The notes under the pieces: model-generated
The model's input: only the letters and a program-made list of their open reading frames with translations
Databases searched by the model: none
What the model was told of the DNA's origin: nothing
Position numbers and translations under genes: made by a program
Source of the DNA: an uncultured Parabacteroides sp.
GTDB lineage: Bacteria > Bacteroidota > Bacteroidia > Bacteroidales > Tannerellaceae
Direction: 5' to 3'
NCBI GenBank assembly: GCA_934718155.1
Contig: CAKUZF010000001.1
Span: 1-64,000, forward strand
Length of the DNA: 64,000 bases
Part shown: one piece after another, positions 59,408 through 64,000 of the stretch
Layout: the number at the start of each line of letters is the position of its first letter
Position numbering within the stretch: position 1 is the stretch's first letter

Positions 59408-60841
59408 CTATCGTTTTATCCAATCAGAATAGAGGGGCCGTCCCTTCTTTCCGAAGCTCTCTACGGGACGCACGGCGAAACGAATGGGGCGATGCTCGGG
59501 CAACTCCTTGTCGCCAAAGACGCAATAGACCTCGTCGTCGTCTTTCCCTTCGCCCAGATAGAAATGGGGCGACATGACCCGCTTGGTTAGCATGATCTTT
59601 AGGGCATCTTGATCCTGCATCTCGACCTGCACCTCGAAGTCGTAGGCTCGCTGGTTGGCGTTACGGCGCAATACGTTGGGGAAGTGCACCGTAGTCTGCG
59701 GCTGTTCCTCGCCATATCGATCCTTTCCCTGCGCCCGAGTGATTCGCACTGCGGATCCTGCCGGGAACTCAGGAGCTACGGCACGTGCCTCACGATAGGC
59801 AAACGAGAGGGTTTTCTCGCTCCGATTGAGGGGCAACGGAATGATCCAATCATCGCCCAAGCTCTCGCCATACACAAAGTCGTGACGGCAGAGCGTGACG
59901 CAATCGTCATAGACAGTCATCAGCATGCCTTGCTTGCCATCCTGTTGGCTAACGACGGGCATTTGCGAAGGTTCCTTGTCTGGATAGCGATCGATGTAGG
60001 TGTTCTCGCGACCGCCACGGGCGTAGGTGTAGCTCAATGACGAGGTGCCCACGCTGACGAAGTCGCCCTGCCAAATATCCATCTCATCATTCAAAATCGT
60101 ATGCGAGTGACCCGAGAAGGCAATGCAATTGCTGAACGAGCTGAGGATCTCGACCGACTCGCCATTGTCTTGTCCCCAAGCCCAAGGGCCTGAACAGGTG
60201 TTCTTCGGATGGGGATGCTGGAAATAGAAGAAAGGACGGTCGCCATCCAATTCTGACCGATGCGCCTCCATGAACTCCCGCAGGCCATCGATGCGCTCTT
60301 GGCTAGACCAGTGGGATCCGACAAACTTATAGCCCTTCACCTCCTTCAGGTAGATGGGCTGATACTTCTCTTTGAAGCAGCGTCGCCATGCCGCAGCCCG
60401 GTCGTTCACGATAGCCTCCTTGCGGATCAGCGCCTCACGCTCCTCTTTGGAGACGATGTCGGCCAAGTTGCCATAGGTCTGCCCCTCAACATCATGATTG
60501 CCATAAACGAAAAGGCGCTCCACATGACGACCATCGGGAGCCTTATCTTTCGGAAACACCTTGCGCCAGGTGTCGGCCACCGCTTTCAGTTGATGCTCCA
60601 AGCCTGCATCGGCCATATCGCCCGCAATCATCACACCGTCTGCTCCGTTATCGCAGAAATAACGGAATGCCGACTCCAAAGCATCTGTCTTATCGGCGAA
60701 GCGGATGTGCACATCGCTCAAGATGCCAATCTTCAACCTTGGCTGTCCCAGTTGAGGAGCCAACTGCGCCAGCAACCTGTGGTTGATGCTCAACGCTCCA
60801 GCCGCAAAGACGCATGATTTGAGAAAGTTTCTTCTATCCAT
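59408..60841 (-). CDS. Exported calcineurin-like metallophosphoesterase (Tat-type signal)
   Basis: 477 residues. It starts MDRRNFLKSCVFAAGALSIN, a twin-arginine-like signal (RRNFLKS). Metallophosphoesterase motifs: GILSDVHI (D-x-H), MIAGDMADAG (GD), VYGNHDVE (GNHD), and GHSHTIL (GH-x-H). A beta-rich C-terminal domain (about 340-477, FEVQVEMQDQDALKIMLTKR) could be an Ig-like module as in Bacteroidetes surface phosphoesterases. It probably cleaves a phosphoester outside the cytoplasm; the substrate is unknown. It follows the MBL-fold gene by 41 bp and likely shares its promoter. Confidence 0.9.
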   Translation of the reverse strand: MDRRNFLKSCVFAAGALSINHRLLAQLAPQLGQPRLKIGILSDVHIRFADKTDALESAFRYFCDNGADGVMIAGDMADAGLEHQLKAVADTWRKVFPKDKAPDGRHVERLFVYGNHDVEGQTYGNLADIVSKEEREALIRKEAIVNDRAAAWRRCFKEKYQPIYLKEVKGYKFVGSHWSSQERIDGLREFMEAHRSELDGDRPFFYFQHPHPKNTCSGPWAWGQDNGESVEILSSFSNCIAFSGHSHTILNDEMDIWQGDFVSVGTSSLSYTYARGGRENTYIDRYPDKEPSQMPVVSQQDGKQGMLMTVYDDCVTLCRHDFVYGESLGDDWIIPLPLNRSEKTLSFAYREARAVAPEFPAGSAVRITRAQGKDRYGEEQPQTTVHFPNVLRRNANQRAYDFEVQVEMQDQDALKIMLTKRVMSPHFYLGEGKDDDEVYCVFGDKELPEHRPIRFAVRPVESFGKKGRPLYSDWIKR

Positions 60842-60882
60842 CGAATCTTATTTTACTGCCCTGAAGGGCAAATGTGTTTTAA

Positions 60883-61683
60883 TCAATCCAACTCAATCAC
60901 CTCCAGATCGTCGGGCACCCGGATGGAACCACAGAAAGCTGTAGCGGCCTCGGCCGTATAAAGCGCCTTACGTTGCGCCAAATGATCGTCTTCCGTGTGA
61001 TAAAGAATCAGGTTGCGCACATGTAGGTTCGCCGCATCACGAGCCGCATCCAAGGCGGTGCTATGGTGCTTCTCGTAGGGCTTGTAGCGCTCGCGGTCGG
61101 CATAAAGACAGAACGCTTCGCTCATCAACCAGTCGGCACCCTCGGCATAAGAGGCGTTGGCCGCATTGAAAGGCTCGTCGCCCAGGCAAACCAAGCGAAC
61201 AGCTCCCGGCAGGTCGGCCGTGAATCCATACTGCTGTTCCTTGGTGGAATGGATGTCGTAACACTGCAATCGCATATCGCCCACCTCGAAGCGATCGCCA
61301 TCGTGCACCTCGATCAACTGAATACGATCGGGCATACGCTTGATCAGCTTCTGCGGCAGCATCATCTCGCAAACCGCGGTGAGCATATCGAGCACACGCT
61401 TATGGCTATAAATGCGGAGCACCTCGGGCGCAGGACGTTGCAGGGTCATGCGGATCAACCAAATAGCTCCCAACACATGGTCGGTGTGGGCATGCGTGAT
61501 AAAGAGGTCGGCTATCTCGCCACGCTCAATGCCCGCACGCTCCAACTGGCTCAACACGCCATTGCCTCCACCGGTATCGATCAAAAGTTGTTTACCGCTG
61601 CTGCTTGTCAACACAAAGCAGGTATTGAAGCACTTCGTGACCAACGCACTGCCCGTGCCCAACATCGTGATCTTATTTTTCAT
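60883..61683 (-). CDS. MBL-fold metallohydrolase (RNase Z-like)
   Basis: 266 residues. It begins ITMLGTGSALVTKCFNTCFV, has SSGKQLLIDTGGGNGVLSQL, the metal site LFITHAHTDHVLGAIWLI (HxHxDH), further ligands in CYDIHSTKEQQYGF and DWLMSEAFCL, and a late HHSTALDAA. The layout is that of RNase Z/ElaC-type beta-lactamase-fold enzymes but the exosite is not seen, so tRNA 3' processing is not assured. It may act on a cyclic nucleotide or phosphoester. Its promoter is at 61715-61746. Confidence 0.85.
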   Translation of the reverse strand: MKNKITMLGTGSALVTKCFNTCFVLTSSSGKQLLIDTGGGNGVLSQLERAGIERGEIADLFITHAHTDHVLGAIWLIRMTLQRPAPEVLRIYSHKRVLDMLTAVCEMMLPQKLIKRMPDRIQLIEVHDGDRFEVGDMRLQCYDIHSTKEQQYGFTADLPGAVRLVCLGDEPFNAANASYAEGADWLMSEAFCLYADRERYKPYEKHHSTALDAARDAANLHVRNLILYHTEDDHLAQRKALYTAEAATAFCGSIRVPDDLEVIELD

Positions 61684-61714
61684 ATCTCTTGTCTTTTGCT
61701 TGTATTTTTAGGCG

Positions 61715-61746
61715 CAAAAGTAGCCATTCTTATCAAAAATGACAAA
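61715..61746 (-). promoter_or_regulatory. Promoter of the MBL/phosphoesterase pair (TTTG-N20-TACTTTTG)
   Basis: Minus-strand TACTTTTG (61715-61722) with TTTG at 61743-61746 and a 20-bp spacer; both boxes are exact. Confidence 0.8.
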
Positions 61747-61776
61747 CCAAGCGCATTACGACTCTATTAAATTTAC

Positions 61777-61784
61777 TATCTTCG
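61777..61784 (+). promoter_or_regulatory. Variant -7 element TATCTTCG of the small secreted-protein gene
   Basis: One base off TAnnTTTG, 41 bp before the ATG at 61825. Confidence 0.4.
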
Positions 61785-61824
61785 CAACTAAATTTCTAAT
61801 TATTAATTCAAATAAGAGTAAACC

Positions 61825-62202
61825 ATGAAAAAAGCAGTTTTTCTCAGTGTGATGTGTATGCTGATGGCCATGAGTTCGTTCGTAGCGAAGGCCCAAGGCG
61901 AGTCAAAAGATTATTTCATCGGTCGATGGGAGGTTTCCGTTCCGGGTCTGCCTGTGGGCGATGTGGTGATGATGGTGGATGTGGCACGCGTGGACGGCAT
62001 CCTGAAGGCGGAGATTTCATCGGAAGGCCAGACCATGAAGGTTGACAAACTGGTGGAGAAGGAGAATTACATCACTCTTTACTTCAACGGATCAGGCTAC
62101 GACGTGGATCTGACATTGACAAAGAAAAGCAAAAACGAGGTAACAGGCGACATGCTCGGCCAATTCGACGCTAAAGGCAAACGCATTGTCAACAAGAAAT
62201 GA
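61825..62202 (+). CDS. Small secreted beta-rich protein, unknown function
   Basis: 125 residues. Signal peptide (about 1-24, MCMLMAMSSFVAKAQ). The mature part alternates short strands (FIGRWEVSVPGLPVGDVVMM, VDGILKAEISSEGQTMKVDK, YITLYFNGSGYDVDLTLTKK, EVTGDMLGQFDAKGKRI), a lipocalin/FABP-like pattern of small Bacteroidetes secreted proteins. No catalytic motif. It stands alone and is followed by array 3. Confidence 0.7.
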   Translation: MKKAVFLSVMCMLMAMSSFVAKAQGESKDYFIGRWEVSVPGLPVGDVVMMVDVARVDGILKAEISSEGQTMKVDKLVEKENYITLYFNGSGYDVDLTLTKKSKNEVTGDMLGQFDAKGKRIVNKK

Positions 62203-62212
62203 TAAATCGCCT

Positions 62213-62300
62213 TACGTATTACTTGCCCATTTATTACGTATTACTTTGCCATTTATTACCTATTACTTGCCCATTTAATACGTATTACTTTTTGTAAGCA
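62213..62300. repeat. Four-unit 22-bp phased repeat array (array 3)
   Basis: Units start at 62213, 62235, 62257 and 62279, each 22 bp. Typical unit: TACGTATTAC plus TTGCCCATTTAT; variants have TACCTATTAC or TTTGCCATTTAT, and the last unit is partial. TTGCCCAT is also in array 2 (GTTGCCCATGG). Located between convergent genes as for arrays 1 and 2. Confidence 0.88.
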
Positions 62301-62392
62301 GTCAATGCGTGGTGTTTAAGGTCTTAAATCCAAAGCTGGCCGCTCCGCACACGACAGCAGGTCGATCCACTGCAGATCTGTTTCATTAAGCT

Positions 62393-62436
62393 AAATCACA
62401 AGTGTCCCCCATTATAAAAGGGGACACTTGTGATTT
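62393..62436. terminator. Very stable bidirectional hairpin
   Basis: A perfect 17-bp stem: 62393-62409 (AAATCACAAGTGTCCCC) and 62420-62436, with a 10-nt loop. It lies between the convergent 61825 and 62440 genes; no long T-tract, but flanked by TTT/AAA. Confidence 0.8.
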
Positions 62437-62439
62437 CAA

Positions 62440-63530
62440 TTATTTCAATACGACTCTATGAATCTCAAAAACAGTATCACTGACCTGTATCCTTAAAATA
62501 TATATGCCAGAATTCACATGGCTGAAATCCAGAGTTCCACCAGTTCGTTCCATTTTCCCGTCAGCCGCTAATGATCCAGTCGCTTGATTATACAATTGAT
62601 ATGCGATGAGACTTGGAACAGCGATGTTTGACAAAACAGGCGACTCATCATTCTCTAACTGGCTCTCTACGACACTCACCGTTTTACCGGAACCGTTAGA
62701 ATAAACCATATAAGAGTTTTGAACAGAGACTGTTGTAGATGCCGCGGATCCCGCCGCCCCGCATTGAGCCGTGTAAGCGCGACACGACACAGAATAACTG
62801 CCCTGAAGAGAGAACGTTATATAATTTGTGTTACGTGAAGGTGATTGGGTAACCCCTTGATTGGGCGATACGATCCATTTATACTCACAAACATTATTAT
62901 TATAAAGAGGTGCAGCCACGAAACTACCTCCTTGATTTAGGCGTAGACTAGACGGGCCTGAGACCTCAGTCACTGTTGGATATCCAACATAAAGCGACTT
63001 AGACACGGCGTCGCTTTCTCCTCCTAAACGTGCAGTAAGGCGTATCAAATCATTCCCAAAAATGCTCTTTTAAACTTGACATTTATATATTGAATTCCGT
63101 AGTCTAAATTTTCTGGACTGTCTGAATATAGAGAAGGTGGTGTTACCCCATTCAAACTCTGGATTTTTTGAGTATAAGAACATGTTTTCTTACTGCCAAA
63201 GCTACTGTCATAATATACTTCTGCGGTCAACTTTCCTGAAGGGGCATTATCATTCGAAGATTTCAAATTATCCCAATATACATTTATACCATCAGTACTA
63301 CCAGTGATAACGGAAGTTTTAGTTTCAGTAAGAGAAAAAGAACCTCCTGTTACGGTCCAATCCACTCGAACGGCTTTTCTTCCAGCTTCTAACTCATAAT
63401 AATAACCTATTTTAGGAATAGCAAATTTAACTAAGCTATCGCTTGGGGTTAATACTGGATTTTGTGCCGTTGCGCTAACTATACCAAATAAGCACATAAA
63501 GATAGATATAAATAACATCGTCCGTTTCAT
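62440..63530 (-). pseudogene. Secreted Ig-like protein with T9SS sorting tail, split by a one-base frameshift
   Basis: Two open frames meet at 63045-63062: the upstream part (63045-63530, signal peptide MKRTMLFISIFMCLFGIV, then beta-rich sequence ending INVKFKRAFLGMI) and the downstream part (62440-63048). Adding one T to the T5 run (A5 at 63058-63062 on the plus strand) joins them as KFKRAFFGNDLIRLTARLGG, a single protein of about 362 residues. The second half has a PKD/Ig-like domain (CEYKWIVSPNQGV ... GSYSVSCRAYTAQC) and ends in a type A T9SS tail (YQLYNQATGSLAADGK, SGIYILRIQVSDTVFEIHRV). The intact protein would be exported by the Por/T9SS machinery. It may be a real mutation, a sequencing error, or slippage at the homopolymer. 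Confidence 0.8.
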
Positions 63531-63550
63531 AAATACATCAATTTAAAGAT

Positions 63551-64000
63551 TTAAAATAAGAAAAACAGGCCGCATCGAAATGCATGATTGATATGTGTAT
63601 CATGATCCACTATAACAGGAAGATTTGAGTGTTCGTAAAAGTCTCTTGTCTCACTCAAGGTGAAATAACATCGGTAATCCAACTCTACACCCACAAATTT
63701 CCATGTATATCTCAATCCCACTTGTGGATATAGGGAATAATCGTTGTATCTCCTCCGTTGAAAAGGAGAAGGTGTATCCTCGATGACTTCCTGATGTAGA
63801 ATATAGAATCGCTGATATTCCAAACCTCCACCCGCAATCAGGTCAAGGTTCTTATACGTAGCGATTGAATAATCATACCCAAAACCCAGGCCATACAGCC
63901 TCATTTTATACTTATCGTAACCCTCTACATAATCCTCTTTGGCGGGAAACCAGCCGCCCCAATTGTCTCTCTGATTTCTCCATCCCAACGGTATATTCAT
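63551..64000 (-). CDS. Outer-membrane beta-barrel protein, C-terminal part (cut by the window edge)
   Basis: 149 visible residues from the window end to a stop at 63551. An ATG happens to sit at 63998-64000, but the frame is open to the edge, so the true start is likely outside. Alternating aromatic strands (YKMRLYGLGFGYDYSIATYK, LDLIAGGGLEYQRFYILH, LYPQVGLRYTWKFVGVELDY) and a C-terminal Phe (GLFFLF) fit a small outer-membrane barrel. It lies 20 bp upstream of the T9SS-type gene on the same strand, so the two may be an operon. A+T-rich like that gene. Confidence 0.7.
   Translation of the reverse strand: MNIPLGWRNQRDNWGGWFPAKEDYVEGYDKYKMRLYGLGFGYDYSIATYKNLDLIAGGGLEYQRFYILHQEVIEDTPSPFQRRRYNDYSLYPQVGLRYTWKFVGVELDYRCYFTLSETRDFYEHSNLPVIVDHDTHINHAFRCGLFFLF

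Overview
This window comes from a member of the Bacteroidales, most likely a Tannerellaceae/Porphyromonadaceae-type organism (Parabacteroides or Tannerella relatives). Several things support this: a SusC/SusD pair, a TamA-like barrel protein with a lipoprotein signal, the order ileS - DksA-like - lspA - DUF4296, a predicted T9SS (Por) C-terminal sorting tail, and about 25 copies of the Bacteroidetes promoter element TAnnTTTG, each a short way upstream of a plausible start. The genus is inference. No rRNA, CRISPR array or intact mobile element is visible.

Layout. 1-950: A+T-rich flank with a short palindromic repeat, a small Xre-type regulator, and a promoter/mini-ORF/terminator unit. 951-11600: surface-polysaccharide locus. 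A minus-strand O-acylation operon (MBOAT, AlgX/DltD-like SGNH protein, CE2-like esterase) diverges from a Wzy/WaaL-like membrane protein and a LicD-family transferase. These face a second minus-strand operon (Wza, Wzz/GumC-like, hexapeptide acyltransferase, GT4, WecG/TagA). The 951-6761 block is visibly richer in A+T than what follows. 11793-33206: core housekeeping genes (cvfB-like, lepA, TPR protein, tsaB, yicC, gmk, nadD, lysS, gpsA, pgi, HAD phosphatase, miaB, CoA-transferase, PgpH-like c-di-AMP phosphodiesterase, gltX, waaA). 33562-39045: SusCD pair plus a small secreted protein. 39200-48888: aminotransferase/LolE-like permease/vsr operon, a tandem pair of small secreted paralogues, an ABC-F ATPase, a HypF-like protein lacking its N-terminal domains, a TlpA-like protein and mltG. 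49023-50243: two tRNA genes (Ser-GCT and Arg-TCT) bracket about 1 kb of decayed mobile-element DNA. 50333-59166: tamL, an rRNA methyltransferase, and the ileS-dksA-lspA operon. 59408-64000: a Tat-type phosphoesterase, an MBL hydrolase, a small secreted protein, a frameshifted T9SS-cargo gene and an outer-membrane barrel fragment cut by the window edge.

How the genes work together. The first 11.6 kb build and decorate an exported polysaccharide: glycosyl and LicD transferases, O-acylation, polymerisation/ligation, and Wzz/Wza export. The initiating sugar-phosphate transferase and flippase are not in the window. waaA (Kdo addition), tamL, lspA, the LolE-like permease and mltG serve envelope assembly. 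The rest is translation, tRNA modification and central metabolism.

The most unusual signal is a set of three intergenic arrays (about 12661-12814, 33366-33497 and 62213-62300). All are built on an exact 22-bp period and all lie between convergent genes. In the first two, a 12-bp G+C-rich core appears in either orientation while keeping its place in the 22-bp register. A separate array at 49814-49923, in the decayed element, has an 11-bp period and inverts at its centre. Such helically phased repeats suggest protein-binding or DNA-architecture elements.
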